The position numbers were made by a program, and so were the translations under genes. Source: Pacificispira sp002696645 (GTDB taxonomy: Bacteria > Pseudomonadota > Alphaproteobacteria > UBA8366 > Aestuariispiraceae). From it: 64,000 nt of DNA. This document shows positions 24,795 through 34,390 of the stretch, piece by piece (positions within the stretch are counted from its first letter, which is position 1; the number at the start of each line of letters is the position of its first letter). Where the stretch lies: assembly GCF_048892425.1 (NCBI RefSeq), contig NZ_JBLZHU010000006.1, positions 1-64,000 of the forward strand, in the 5' to 3' direction. The notes under the pieces are model-generated. The model worked only from the letters and a program-made list of their open reading frames with translations. It made no database searches and was not told the origin of the DNA.

Positions 24795-26615
24795 ATGTTG
24801 TTGAAGGAAACGCGTCTGCCGGGGAACCAGCAGGATGATACAAGCTTTCACCTTTCACTTGTGATGGCCGGGGCGGTCTCTGCCGGGGCCTATACCGCCG
24901 GGGTCATGGATTTTCTGATCGAAGCGCTGGACGCGATGGAGGCCGCTCGCGACGCTAGGAACCCCAATATGCCGGCCAACCACAAGGTATCGATTGACGC
25001 CGTCCTTGGGGCATCCGCCGGGGGGATTTGCAGCGCCTTGCTTCCCTCCATTGTGCGGGGTTCCGTGAAGGGGGTGCGGGGACCCCTATACCAACAGGGC
25101 GCCAAACATTCTGTCTTGTACAAGGCCTGGGTTGAGAAGATCGATATGAAGGGCTTGTTGGCCGATGATGACCTGCGCGATGACCAGCCGCTTCTCTCCC
25201 TGTTGAACACTGTTGGCAAGGACAGCCTGGAAGGCATTCGGGATGATGCCATTAACATCCAGAAAACCCGCGCGTCCTATCCGAAATGGCTGCGCCAACC
25301 TCTGCCTGTCTATCTGACGACGACCAACCTGCGCGGCACCCCGTATAGTCTGGACTTCAATGCGGTCGCCGGGCGAGCGCATATCATTTCCATGCATAAG
25401 GACTATGCCCGTTTCGTTTTTGGGGAGGAAGATCCCCACTGGCCCGGTCATACATTCATCAACTTCAACACGAGTGGGGCGGATCAGAGCTTTCGGGACC
25501 TTGGGGAGGCTGCATTGGGAACCTCTGCATTTCCAGGCGCCCTTAAGGCTCGACAGATCAAATCGTCCATGGACTTCTATAAGCAGGCATTTTGGCGGGT
25601 TCCGTTGGAGAAGTGCAAGGATGATAATTGCACTGAGGATCGCCAGATTGCCCCCTGTTTTCCTGAAGACACGCCGACTGATTTTGACTATTGGACTGTC
25701 GACGGGGGCGTCCTGAACAATGAACCATTTGAGATGGCTCGGCATCTGATCACCGATAGCTCTGGGCGCAATGAGCGCGACCCGGCGAAGTCTACTCGAA
25801 AATTGGTGATGATTGATCCATTCCCCAATGAATTTGATCCGGGAATACCAAAGGACGGAAAGGCGGGGCTTGGTTATGTTCTGTCGCGCATGCTAACTGC
25901 GATGAAGCAGCAGGCCCGGTTTAAGGCGGAAGACCTGTCAATCCTGCAAAGTTCGGCCAGTCGGTATGCGATTGCCCCTCGACGGTATGAATTGGATGAG
26001 AATGGTCAGGAGGCCTTGGCGAAGCTGCCGCTGGCTTGCGGCAGTTTAGGGGCCTTTGGCGGCTTCCTGGATATCAGCTTTCGCCATCATGATTACATTC
26101 TGGGGCGCATGAATGCACAGCGTTTTCTATCGGGTTGGTTTGCCGTTCCCGTCACGCATCGATTGGTGGCGGGGACGTGGACGCAACAGCAAATCGACTA
26201 TTGGCAGTTTGATTTGCCTGACCCCAACAATCCTGACCAGATGCATAAGGTGGTGCCAATCATTCCCTTGTTCGATGGATTAGGGAATAAGGTCGCGATT
26301 GGGCTGAACCCAGATGCTGCGGTCTTCACGCCGCCCTGGCCGGAAGGATTTGAGAAACGGCTGCCGGAAATCGAGGAATGGATTGGCAATCGCGTTTTGG
26401 TCGTCGGAAAGGCGCTTATCAACTCACTCGGACTTGGGGGCTTTATCCGGGTTAGCTCAAAGGTTGCGCTGAAATTGTTTCTGCGCAAACGGTTGGTCAA
26501 GGCGGTTATGACAGCGATTAAGGATAATCTTGTTGAGGCGAAGCTACTACCTGAAAGCGTGAAAGAGGAAACCAGCAGCCAAGCGTCAACGAACTGGCGG
26601 GAGGGCGGGAATTAG
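24795..26615 (+). CDS. Patatin-like phospholipase domain protein
   Basis: A 606-residue predicted lipid acyl hydrolase. The glycine-rich oxyanion segment lies in VMAGAVSAGAYTAGVMDF near residue 35, the nucleophile Ser in GASAGG near residue 75, and the catalytic Asp in VDGGVLNNEPFE near residue 300, giving the Ser-Asp dyad. The length and long C-terminal region resemble large patatin-related proteins. Two hydrophobic stretches towards the end (LINSLGLGGFI, VALKLFL) suggest membrane association. No signal peptide. The end overlaps the convergent HD gene by 30 bases. Substrate unknown. Confidence 0.88.
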   Translation: MLLKETRLPGNQQDDTSFHLSLVMAGAVSAGAYTAGVMDFLIEALDAMEAARDARNPNMPANHKVSIDAVLGASAGGICSALLPSIVRGSVKGVRGPLYQQGAKHSVLYKAWVEKIDMKGLLADDDLRDDQPLLSLLNTVGKDSLEGIRDDAINIQKTRASYPKWLRQPLPVYLTTTNLRGTPYSLDFNAVAGRAHIISMHKDYARFVFGEEDPHWPGHTFINFNTSGADQSFRDLGEAALGTSAFPGALKARQIKSSMDFYKQAFWRVPLEKCKDDNCTEDRQIAPCFPEDTPTDFDYWTVDGGVLNNEPFEMARHLITDSSGRNERDPAKSTRKLVMIDPFPNEFDPGIPKDGKAGLGYVLSRMLTAMKQQARFKAEDLSILQSSASRYAIAPRRYELDENGQEALAKLPLACGSLGAFGGFLDISFRHHDYILGRMNAQRFLSGWFAVPVTHRLVAGTWTQQQIDYWQFDLPDPNNPDQMHKVVPIIPLFDGLGNKVAIGLNPDAAVFTPPWPEGFEKRLPEIEEWIGNRVLVVGKALINSLGLGGFIRVSSKVALKLFLRKRLVKAVMTAIKDNLVEAKLLPESVKEETSSQASTNWREGGN

Positions 26616-27203
26616 GCTGTTAAAGCGCGATAGCATCATTGCCTTGGCCTGATCTGGTGGGATCGGGGTGGGATCAAAGCGACCGGTGATTTTAACCGCT
26701 GGTGGCTTGCCCCACAGCTTCCTTGCTTCTTGTTCGGAAAAGCCGGCAATGCCCGTCGCCTCGATCCGGGCGGCATGCAGGTCTGCTTTCTTGATCAGGC
26801 TTTTGATTCTGGCAGGCAGGGTGGGGGGTAGGCCGAAACGGATATGGATTGCCTGCTGCAGCCGATCTTCCATTTCGCGGTAATCCAGGCCAATTGCGGT
26901 CTTGAAGGGGGAAATCATATCCCCAACGACATATTCTGATGCATCATGCAGCAGGGCTTGTAATCGGTGTGTGACGCTTAACTGGGGTTCCAGTTCTACC
27001 GCCAGGGCTTCGACCATGACACTGTGCTGGGCAACGGAAAACGCCCATTCCCCAGTTGTTTGACCATTCCAGCGCGCTACCCGGGACAGGCCATGGGCGA
27101 TGTCCTCGATTTCAATATCAACCGGGCTGGGGTTCAGCAAATCCAGACGCCTGCCGCTCAACATGCGTTGCCAGGCGCGTGTGTCCTTTGGCGTGCGACT
27201 CAT
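26586..27203 (-). CDS. HD-domain phosphohydrolase (YfbR-like)
   Basis: About 205 residues, resembling 5'-deoxynucleotidase YfbR-type HD proteins. Metal-binding residues are visible in FSVAQHSVMVEAL (first His), ALLHDASEYVVGD (HD pair, with a second acidic cluster) and IKKADLHAAR (last Asp). I chose the ATG giving MSRTPKDTRAW, with GGAG upstream; it overlaps the hyi stop by four bases. An upstream ATG at 27275 would lie well inside hyi. Second gene of a coupled pair. Confidence 0.88.
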   Translation of the reverse strand: MSRTPKDTRAWQRMLSGRRLDLLNPSPVDIEIEDIAHGLSRVARWNGQTTGEWAFSVAQHSVMVEALAVELEPQLSVTHRLQALLHDASEYVVGDMISPFKTAIGLDYREMEDRLQQAIHIRFGLPPTLPARIKSLIKKADLHAARIEATGIAGFSEQEARKLWGKPPAVKITGRFDPTPIPPDQAKAMMLSRFNSLIPALPPVR

Positions 27204-27979
27204 GACAGAAAGGGCTCCAGCCAGGACAGTCCGGCCCAGCTGTCCCCGCGTGGATTGTATTCGCACCCGACCCATCCATCATATCCCAATTCATCAAGCC
27301 GTTGAAAAATATAAGGATAGTTGATCTCTCCAGTATCAGGTTCATTTCTGCTGGGGACCCCGGCGATCTGGATATGTCCGATTTTCTGGATATGACGCTC
27401 AATCGTGGCGATCAGGTCTCCCTGCATGATCTGTCGATGATACAGGTCCAGTTGCAGCATTATATTCTGGGCCGGGACATTGCCCATAATGCGGAAAGCC
27501 TGTTCCGTCTTGTTCAGGACATAGCCGGGCATGTCCCTGGTATTGATCGGTTCCAGCATCAGGGTGATGCCATGTTTGGCCGCTTGTGGCGCGATACGGC
27601 GTAAATTGCCTTCAAGCGCGGATAGATTGACCCGGTCGTCCAGAGTTGTTGGCGCGATCCCGGACATGACGTGGAGTTTCTTGCAGGATAAGGCGTTCGC
27701 GTAAGTCAGGGCCAGGTGAAAGCCTCTTTCAAACTCAGCCTCGCGGCCGGGCAGGGCGCCGATCCCCCGATCCCCGCGCTTCCAATCCCCGGCGGGCAGG
27801 TTGAACAGAACCTGGGTCAGGCCGCTTTTTTTGTGGGCGTCTGATATCTCATCAAGGGGAAAGTCATAGGGAAAGAGGAACTCTACCCCACTAAATCCAG
27901 CGTCGCGGGCGGCCTCAAACCGTTCCAGAAAGGGCAGTTCCGTAAACAGCATGGAAATATTCGCCGCAAAGCGGGGCAT
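27200..27979 (-). CDS. hyi: Hydroxypyruvate isomerase family protein
   Basis: A 259-residue TIM-barrel protein of the AP endonuclease 2/Hyi family. It begins MPRFAANISMLFTELPFLERF, typical of Hyi, with metal ligands in LMLEPIN (Glu), LQLDLYHRQIM (Asp/His), HIQIAGVPSRNEPD (His) and VGCEYNP (Glu). It interconverts hydroxypyruvate and tartronate semialdehyde, or 2-oxotetronates in OtnI-type members; without gcl, glxR or otn genes nearby the two cannot be separated. Upstream of and coupled to the HD gene. Confidence 0.9.
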   Translation of the reverse strand: MPRFAANISMLFTELPFLERFEAARDAGFSGVEFLFPYDFPLDEISDAHKKSGLTQVLFNLPAGDWKRGDRGIGALPGREAEFERGFHLALTYANALSCKKLHVMSGIAPTTLDDRVNLSALEGNLRRIAPQAAKHGITLMLEPINTRDMPGYVLNKTEQAFRIMGNVPAQNIMLQLDLYHRQIMQGDLIATIERHIQKIGHIQIAGVPSRNEPDTGEINYPYIFQRLDELGYDGWVGCEYNPRGDSWAGLSWLEPFLS

Positions 27980-28039
27980 AGGGGATTATCATCCTTATAG
28001 AGTTGTATTATCGGCGTTTAGCATTACGGGCGTTTGGCA

Positions 28040-28894
28040 TTACAGGCGTTTAATCGTGCGAATCTCATGGCCTTCGATGCGGATAATATGCGCCTCAAAA
28101 TCGCTTAAGGTCCAGACCCTTACAGCCATGTCGGTCGCATTGGCATGGATCATCCTGTCACGATCCATCATCATCCCTACATGACCTGGCCAGAATATTA
28201 AATCTGTTGCCTGCAGGTCTGCGCGGTCAATCGCGCGGCCCAGTTCTGCTTCCTGCATGTCACTGTCGCGCGGGCAGGGGATGCCGCAGGCTTCCAATGC
28301 GAATTGTACCAGGGCGGAACAGTCCATTCCGTCACTGGACCGGCCCCCCCATAGATACGGGACACCCAGGAACCGCATGGCTTCTGCAACCGGGTCCTTG
28401 GCTGTTTGTGAAACCGGCACCAGATGCGCCAGGGCAACCCATTGTCCATCGGCCAGTTTCGCCCATTTTTCGGTTCTATCAATCACTGTCACCAGCGCAC
28501 CATAGGGCAATGCGGCAAGGGCGAAGCGTTTCAATTCCGGTGCGGGATACAAATGACTGCGGATCGTGTTGACCCGGTGGGTTGGGGCAGGTGCCCCGAA
28601 TATCAGTGCCCCCTGATCAATATAGCCGACATAGCCATCGCGCTGGGACTTAACCCAGGCCAAATTATCGGCCCGGTCAAAGACCAGGACAGGTTCCCCC
28701 ATTAAAAATTCAGTGTCTCGGGGTTTTGCGTGATTGGGCGTCAGGCGGCCGGGGACGATCGGTTGGCAGATTCGTGCTGGCGCACCTGTAACATAGCGGT
28801 CAGCGGGCACAACCCCTTCCAGGCCAGCTTCTGCAAGGTCGCTGCGATAGAGATTGCGACGTCGATCCGGTAAGGGCGATACGGTTTCAGCCAC
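28040..28894 (-). CDS. NlpC/P60 peptidase with SH3-like domains
   Basis: Putative cell-wall peptidase cleaving gamma-D-Glu-diaminopimelate links. After an N-terminal segment come two SH3-like repeats (EPVLVFDRADNLAWVKSQRDGYVGYI; GALVTVIDRTEKWAKLADGQWVAL), then the NlpC/P60 domain: PYLWGGRSSDGMDCSALVQ (catalytic Cys), ATDLIFWPGHVGMM (catalytic His) and MIHANA (third polar residue). No signal peptide, as in many alphaproteobacterial homologues. I chose a GTG with GAGG five bases upstream, just past the preceding gene; the ATG at 28945 would overlap that gene by 44 bases. Confidence 0.9.
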   Translation of the reverse strand: MAETVSPLPDRRRNLYRSDLAEAGLEGVVPADRYVTGAPARICQPIVPGRLTPNHAKPRDTEFLMGEPVLVFDRADNLAWVKSQRDGYVGYIDQGALIFGAPAPTHRVNTIRSHLYPAPELKRFALAALPYGALVTVIDRTEKWAKLADGQWVALAHLVPVSQTAKDPVAEAMRFLGVPYLWGGRSSDGMDCSALVQFALEACGIPCPRDSDMQEAELGRAIDRADLQATDLIFWPGHVGMMMDRDRMIHANATDMAVRVWTLSDFEAHIIRIEGHEIRTIKRL

Positions 28895-28901
28895 CGCCGC
28901 C

Positions 28902-29141
28902 TCAGAAGGCCTTGAAGGCCAGTGTCGTGAAAGTATCGCGAACACCGGGCAGTTTTTGAATCTGGTCGGTCACAAAATGCCCGACATCTAGCTCTTCCGG
29001 CAAATAGCATTTCATCAGCAGGTCATATTGTCCGGACGTCGAATAAACCTCAGACACATGCTCCACTTCCTCAATGGCGGCTGCAGCGGTGGTATAGGCG
29101 ACCCCAAGGTCGCATTTTACCTGAACAAAGAGCGTGCGCAT
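28902..29141 (-). CDS. Stand-alone Lrp/AsnC ligand-binding (RAM) domain protein
   Basis: Only 79 residues: the alpha/beta sandwich domain of Lrp/AsnC regulators without the helix-turn-helix. It has VQVKCDLGVAYTTAAAAIEEVEHVSEVYSTSGQYDLLMKC, with the glycine and aromatic turn of the ligand pocket, and PGVRDTFTTLAFKAF at the end. Such proteins form oligomers that may bind amino acids. It lies immediately upstream of the NlpC/P60 gene, close enough for translational coupling. Confidence 0.85.
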   Translation of the reverse strand: MRTLFVQVKCDLGVAYTTAAAAIEEVEHVSEVYSTSGQYDLLMKCYLPEELDVGHFVTDQIQKLPGVRDTFTTLAFKAF

Positions 29142-29262
29142 GGATGACTCACTTTCCTAACAATCCAAAAATCGGCCCGGCGATTACCAGCAATACCAGA
29201 CAAAACAAGAATGCCCCGCACCAGGGTTCCGGTGCAAGTGAAACCCTGTTAAGGGACTTGGA

Positions 29263-30906
29263 TTATCGTGCGCGCAGCAAAAAGGCCGGGACCTGCTCTG
29301 TCTTACCAAAAGGTTGATCAGAGATATCCGGCAGCGGATCTTCATTCGCCTCTACGCCCGGATTGCGGGACCGCCCACGACCACCCTGGCGGTTTGAGGT
29401 TGAGTCAGATTTCGACTGACTTTCCTTCGCCGGACGGTCATTGCCCGTGCGATCATTACTTGAGCGCCCCTGACGTGGAGACTCGGACGCATCGTCAGAT
29501 TTTGCCCGGCTTCGTCCTCGTTGGCCACGGGTGCGGCTGGGGGCTTTGTCTTCGGGTTGATCCTGCGAGGCTGGATCCTGGGCACCTGAATTCTGGGCGC
29601 CTGTATCTTGATTGCCGGCATCATCGTTGGACGATGCACTCTGCGACGACTCTGTCTGTTCGTCGGAGGCACGCTTGCTGCGTGATCTGGACCGGCGTTT
29701 GGGGCGGTCTTGTGATGGTGCATCCTCTTGCTGTTCGGGGGATGCTTTTGTCTCGTCGACAGGTGCATCGCTGCCCAACGCTTCCGTGACCTCAGTCACA
29801 ACCGGAATTTTCTTACCGATCAGCTTTTCAATACCACCGACAAGGCGCATTTCCGATTCTGTCGCCAGTGTAATTGAAATGCCGGATCGTCCTGCACGGC
29901 CCGTGCGACCGATGCGATGGACATAATCCTCCGAATGGGTCGGGACGTCATAATTGAAGACGTGGCTGACGCTTGGGATGTCCAGGCCTCGGGCGGCGAC
30001 ATCGGAACAGACCAGAACCTGGATTTCGTTGTTCTTGAATTTCTCAAGCCATTCCAGGCGTTTGTACTGATCCATATCGCCATGCAATGCGCCAGATGAA
30101 ATCCCAGCCTCTTCCAGGGCGCGATACAGGGTCGCGACATCACGCTTGCGGTTACAGAAAACCAGCGCGTTGGAAATGGTTTTATCCTGCAGCAGGCGAT
30201 ACAGAACCTTGCGTTTCTGGCGGCCATCCACTTTCAGCAGGCGTTGTTCGATTGTGTCTGCGGTGCTGGCCGGGGCGGATACGGTGATTTCTTTTGGATT
30301 GCTTTGGAATTTAGAGGCCAGCTTGCGAATTTCCGGCGGCATGGTCGCGGAAAACATCAAGGTCTGGCGTAGCGGCGGCATCAGGGATACCAGCTTTTCC
30401 ACATCAGGAATAAAGCCCATATCCAGCATCCGGTCGCCTTCGTCGATGACCAGAATTTTCACGTCGGTCAGGATTACCTTGCCGCGTTCGCAATGGTCCA
30501 TCAGGCGGCCCGGGGTTGCGATCAGAACGTCAACGCCGCGGTTGATCTTGGCTTCCTGTTCACTGAACGATACGCCACCAATCAGCAGGGCCATGTTTAG
30601 TTTGCAGTATTTGCCATAGGTTTCAAAATTATCCGCAACCTGTGCCGCCAGTTCGCGCGTCGGTTCCAGAATAACCGTGCGTGGCATCCGGGCGCGGCCG
30701 CGGCCCTGGCTTAGAATATCAATCATTGGCAGTGTGAAGGAAGCCGTCTTGCCAGTTCCCGTCTGGGCACAACCCAGAATGTCCCGATTCATCAAGACAT
30801 ACGGAATTGCCTTTTCCTGGATCGGCGTCGGATGTTCATATCCTGCATCGGCAATGGCCCGCAGGAGTGCATCACTTAAACCTAAATCTGCAAATGTTGT
30901 TGTCAT
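29263..30906 (-). CDS. rhlE: RhlE-like DEAD-box RNA helicase with DEGD motif II
   Basis: A 547-residue ATP-dependent RNA helicase. The order is Q motif (YEHPTPIQEKAIP), Walker A AQTGTGKT, PTRELA, TPGRL, motif II DEGD (residues ~150), SAT, then the second RecA domain with ARGLDIPSV and HRIGRTGRAG. Beyond residue ~385 is a low-complexity Ser/Arg/Gln/Asp-rich tail, probably disordered and RNA-binding. Motif II reads Asp-Glu-Gly-Asp instead of Asp-Glu-Ala-Asp, confirmed in the codons (GAC GAA GGC GAC). Expected roles are cold adaptation and ribosome or RNA metabolism. Confidence 0.93.
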   Translation of the reverse strand: MTTTFADLGLSDALLRAIADAGYEHPTPIQEKAIPYVLMNRDILGCAQTGTGKTASFTLPMIDILSQGRGRARMPRTVILEPTRELAAQVADNFETYGKYCKLNMALLIGGVSFSEQEAKINRGVDVLIATPGRLMDHCERGKVILTDVKILVIDEGDRMLDMGFIPDVEKLVSLMPPLRQTLMFSATMPPEIRKLASKFQSNPKEITVSAPASTADTIEQRLLKVDGRQKRKVLYRLLQDKTISNALVFCNRKRDVATLYRALEEAGISSGALHGDMDQYKRLEWLEKFKNNEIQVLVCSDVAARGLDIPSVSHVFNYDVPTHSEDYVHRIGRTGRAGRSGISITLATESEMRLVGGIEKLIGKKIPVVTEVTEALGSDAPVDETKASPEQQEDAPSQDRPKRRSRSRSKRASDEQTESSQSASSNDDAGNQDTGAQNSGAQDPASQDQPEDKAPSRTRGQRGRSRAKSDDASESPRQGRSSNDRTGNDRPAKESQSKSDSTSNRQGGRGRSRNPGVEANEDPLPDISDQPFGKTEQVPAFLLRAR

Positions 30907-31102
30907 GCTTTCCTTCTTCGTCGGCCCTCAAAAAGGCCGGGATTTCTGCGCTTTCGATTGCCGCGGACTATAGGCCTCATGCTTACCCTGTCAATCTATG
31001 CCGACATCAGGGGGCCGCAATTACCCGGCGAGTTGCCCAACTGTTGCCGGAAGGCTACGTTTTCACCGATATTTGGGCCTTTTGGGAACAGGAGTGACGA
31101 AA

Positions 31103-31645
31103 ATGCTGATGAAACGAGAACGCGCGTCGCTGTGCGTCATAGACATTCAGGAACGGTTGCTACCCGTAATGCATCAGGGCGACCATGTGCTGAACGCCAG
31201 TTTGAAGCTGATCGAAGCCGCGCGGCGTCTCTCAATCCCAGTTTTGTGCAGCGAACAATATCCAAAAGGACTGGGTCCTTCCGTTGCGCCCCTTGCAGCG
31301 GCCCTGACAGAGGTGGAGATTTTCGCCAAGACCCATTTCTCCTGTGCCGATGAACCGCTGATAACGGAGGCCTTAAGCCGGTCGCGGCGGCGTCAGCTGG
31401 TGCTGTGCGGGGTTGAAGCGCATGTCTGTGTCCTGCAATCCGCCCTGGGTTTTCACGCCGCCGGATATGAGGTCTTTGTCGTCGGTGACGCCATATCCAG
31501 CAGGGCGCCCGACAGTGTTCAGGCAGCAAAGGCGCGGCTGTTACAGGCAGGCATTCCCGTTGTCACCCTGGAAATGGTGGTGTTCGAGTGGCTGGGCCAG
31601 GCCGGAACACCAGAATTCAAGGACCTCCGTGGATTGATTTCCTAA
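31103..31645 (+). CDS. Isochorismatase-family hydrolase
   Basis: A 180-residue cysteine hydrolase of the YcaC/isochorismatase-like type. The catalytic Asp is in CVIDIQERLLPV, the Lys in FAKTHFSC and the nucleophile Cys in LCGVEAHVCVLQSALG, all in the expected order. It probably hydrolyses a small amide or vinyl ether; the substrate is unknown. GGAG lies before the ATG. It is convergent with the lipoprotein gene, sharing four bases at the stops. Confidence 0.9.
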   Translation: MLMKRERASLCVIDIQERLLPVMHQGDHVLNASLKLIEAARRLSIPVLCSEQYPKGLGPSVAPLAAALTEVEIFAKTHFSCADEPLITEALSRSRRRQLVLCGVEAHVCVLQSALGFHAAGYEVFVVGDAISSRAPDSVQAAKARLLQAGIPVVTLEMVVFEWLGQAGTPEFKDLRGLIS

Positions 31646-32220
31646 CTGCCAATCATCTGCTGGCAATTGAAATCGCACCGATCCCGTCCTTCTGGATTGA
31701 CAGGCAGAAGCATGCGCGTTGCGAATGCAAAGGCATCTTCAAAGGCCTTGTCCCCTGGCTTTGCGCCCGCAGGAATTGTCACCCAGACGTCGCTATACGG
31801 TTCGCCATAACGGCAATAGGCCAGCAGGGCGGTGTTGGGATCGCCTTTCGCACTGGAAACGGCGGTTCCGTCACACAGCTTAAAGGCCAGGGCATCCGGG
31901 GCGGGCTGAAACAACACCGCTGCATGATGATCCTTGTCCCAGTTTTCCACTGTTCTGGCGTAAAAGCGCAGGGGCGGGCCTTCATTGTGTTGATCCATCG
32001 CGCTGGCCACAGATTGGCCTAAATCTGGCGAGGACATACCCGCAAAACTGCCGATTGTCTCAACGCTGACCCCAGTCTCGTAATGCTTGGCGATGATTTC
32101 CTGTTGGCGATACAGCGCGGCATAGCTTTGTTTGTAAACCGTGGCCCCGGTTCCAGCGCAAGACGCTAGAATCATAGCAGCACAGAGAAGTGAGACAATG
32201 CGGGAGGTCAGACGAATCAC
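31642..32220 (-). CDS. Putative lipoprotein
   Basis: About 192 residues. A short signal peptide ends in the lipobox LASC (lipidated Cys near residue 21), so the protein should be membrane-anchored on the periplasmic side. The remainder is soluble with several cysteines and I recognise no family. I chose the GTG start because AAGGAA lies eight bases upstream and the signal peptide then has normal length; an earlier ATG at 32283 would add an atypical extension. Confidence 0.7.
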   Translation of the reverse strand: MIRLTSRIVSLLCAAMILASCAGTGATVYKQSYAALYRQQEIIAKHYETGVSVETIGSFAGMSSPDLGQSVASAMDQHNEGPPLRFYARTVENWDKDHHAAVLFQPAPDALAFKLCDGTAVSSAKGDPNTALLAYCRYGEPYSDVWVTIPAGAKPGDKAFEDAFAFATRMLLPVNPEGRDRCDFNCQQMIGS

Positions 32221-32313
32221 ATCGATTTCCTTTCGGATTGAGCCCCCCAACAGAATAACGATCTGGGCGGTCGAATGGATCACGTCAAGGGCAGGGTGCT
32301 GTCAAATCCCCGA

Positions 32314-34302
32314 TCAGACGTCCAGATCATCGATAAAGCGGGCGTGATCCTGGATATATTGGAAGCGCAATTCCGGCTTTTTCCCCATCAGGGTTTCCAC
32401 CAACCGCGCGGTGCGGCGGCTTTCTTCCAATTCGTCATCGCGTGTGCGATCCGGCAATTGAACGCGAAGCAGGGTGCGACGCGCCGGGTCCATGGTGGTT
32501 TCCCGCAATTGTGCCGGGGGCATTTCACCAAGTCCCTTAAAGCGGCTGATATCGACCTTGGAATTCGGTTTGAATTCAGATTTCAGCAGCGCGTCTTTCG
32601 ACACGTCATCCATGGCATAAACCGACTTCCCGCCCTGGGTTAGACGATACAGCGGCGGTTGCGCCAGGAACAAGCGCCCGGATTCGATCAACCCCGCCAT
32701 TTCGCGATAGAAGAATGTCATCAACAAAGAGGCGATATGCGCGCCGTCGACATCGGCATCGGTCATGATCACGACCCGTTCATAGCGCAGCTTGTCCAAC
32801 TGGAAATCCGCCCGCGTGCCACAGCCCAGCGCCTGGATGATATCTTTAAGTTCCTGATTCTGCTTTAACTTATCCGCAGAGGCGGAGGCGACGTTCAGGA
32901 TCTTGCCCTTCATTGGCAGGATCGCCTGGGTCTTGCGATCCCGGGCCTGTTTCGCACTGCCGCCCGCGCTATCGCCCTCAACCAGGAAGATTTCCGTGCC
33001 TTCAGCACTTTCAGAGGAGCAATCGGCCAGTTTGCCCGGCAGGCGCAATTTGCGGGTCGGGGTTTTGCGGCGCTGTTCCTTCTGGGCCTTGCGCTTCTGG
33101 CGCTCATCCACCCGCTCCAGAATTCGCTCCAGCAGGTCATTGGCAGAGGCGGGATCTTCCGCCAGCCAATGGTCAAAGCGATCCTTCAGCGCCGGTTCCA
33201 CCATCTTACCGGCATCGGCGGAGACCAGTTTTTCCTTGGTTTGACCCTGGAATTGCGGATCGGGGATAAAGACTGACAGCATGATGCTGGCTTCGCCCGT
33301 GATATCATCGCCGGTGATCTGTGTGGCGCGCTTATTGCCAACCAATTCACCATAGGCCCGCAATGATTTCGCCAGGGCAGAACGCATCGCGCTTTCATGG
33401 GTGCCGCCCTGGGGCGTTGGCACGGTGTTGCAATAGGTGTGGCAGAAGCCGTCGCCATCGGCGGGCCAATGCATCGCCCATTCCATCTGGCCGACGCCAT
33501 CGCTGGCCTTCCAGGCTCCGGCAAAGGCGCGCGGTGTTATGGTGACCCGGTCGCCCAGCGTATAGGTCAGATAGTCCTTCAAGCCACCGGGGAAATGCAG
33601 GACACCCTTTTGTGGAACCTCTGATCCTTCCCGCAACATGGAGGCGGGGCAGGACCAGCGAATCTCCACCCCTTTGAACAGATACGCTTTGGACCGCGCC
33701 ATGCGATAAAGCTGTTCCGGTTCAAAGTGAATCTTGGTGCCGAAAATCTCTGTATCCGGGGTAAAGGTGATCGTCGTGCCGCGCCGGTTCTGGGCGTCTC
33801 CAACTTTTTCCAGCTTGCCCAGGGGCAGGCCGCGGCTGAAGGACTGGCGATAGACAACGCGGTCTCTGGCAACTTCAACCATCAGGCTCTGGGACAGGGC
33901 ATTTACGACAGAAACCCCAACCCCGTGCAGGCCGCCCGATGTGGCATAGACCTTGCCGGAAAACTTACCCCCGGAATGCAGCGTGGTCAGGATGACTTCC
34001 AGCGCGGATTTATCTTTGTATTTCGGATGCGGATCAATCGGGATGCCACGCCCGTTATCCCGGACCGTGCAGGACCCGTCTTCGGACAGTTCCAATTCGA
34101 TCCGGCTGGCGTGACCGGCCACAGCTTCGTCCATGGAATTGTCCAGGACTTCGGCGACCAGATGGTGATAGGCGCGCTCGTCCGTGCCCCCGATATACAT
34201 GCCGGGGCGGCGGCGCACAGGCTCCAATCCCTCAAGAACTTCAATGTCCTTGGCGGAATAGTCGTCTTGCTGCTTAACAGTGCTTTGGAATAGGTCGCTC
34301 AT
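32314..34302 (-). CDS. parE: DNA topoisomerase IV subunit B
   Basis: ATPase subunit of topoisomerase IV, which decatenates replicated chromosomes together with ParC. In 662 residues: GHKL ATPase domain (VLDNSMDEAVAGHA; RDNGRGIPID; SGGLHGVGVSVVNALS), transducer, then the TOPRIM domain (LVEGDSAGGSAKQARDR; MTDADVDGAHI) and the C-terminal RFKGLGEMPPAQL. The N-terminal LEGLEPVRRRPGMYIG and short length separate it from GyrB. No parC is in the window. Confidence 0.95.
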   Translation of the reverse strand: MSDLFQSTVKQQDDYSAKDIEVLEGLEPVRRRPGMYIGGTDERAYHHLVAEVLDNSMDEAVAGHASRIELELSEDGSCTVRDNGRGIPIDPHPKYKDKSALEVILTTLHSGGKFSGKVYATSGGLHGVGVSVVNALSQSLMVEVARDRVVYRQSFSRGLPLGKLEKVGDAQNRRGTTITFTPDTEIFGTKIHFEPEQLYRMARSKAYLFKGVEIRWSCPASMLREGSEVPQKGVLHFPGGLKDYLTYTLGDRVTITPRAFAGAWKASDGVGQMEWAMHWPADGDGFCHTYCNTVPTPQGGTHESAMRSALAKSLRAYGELVGNKRATQITGDDITGEASIMLSVFIPDPQFQGQTKEKLVSADAGKMVEPALKDRFDHWLAEDPASANDLLERILERVDERQKRKAQKEQRRKTPTRKLRLPGKLADCSSESAEGTEIFLVEGDSAGGSAKQARDRKTQAILPMKGKILNVASASADKLKQNQELKDIIQALGCGTRADFQLDKLRYERVVIMTDADVDGAHIASLLMTFFYREMAGLIESGRLFLAQPPLYRLTQGGKSVYAMDDVSKDALLKSEFKPNSKVDISRFKGLGEMPPAQLRETTMDPARRTLLRVQLPDRTRDDELEESRRTARLVETLMGKKPELRFQYIQDHARFIDDLDV

Positions 34303-34390
34303 AGTGTCATTATACGGGCTGGACGGGCGCTCGCAAGCTTATAGAGTGTAGCGAATGGCATTTAACCACAAGATATAGGATTTGACAGAG

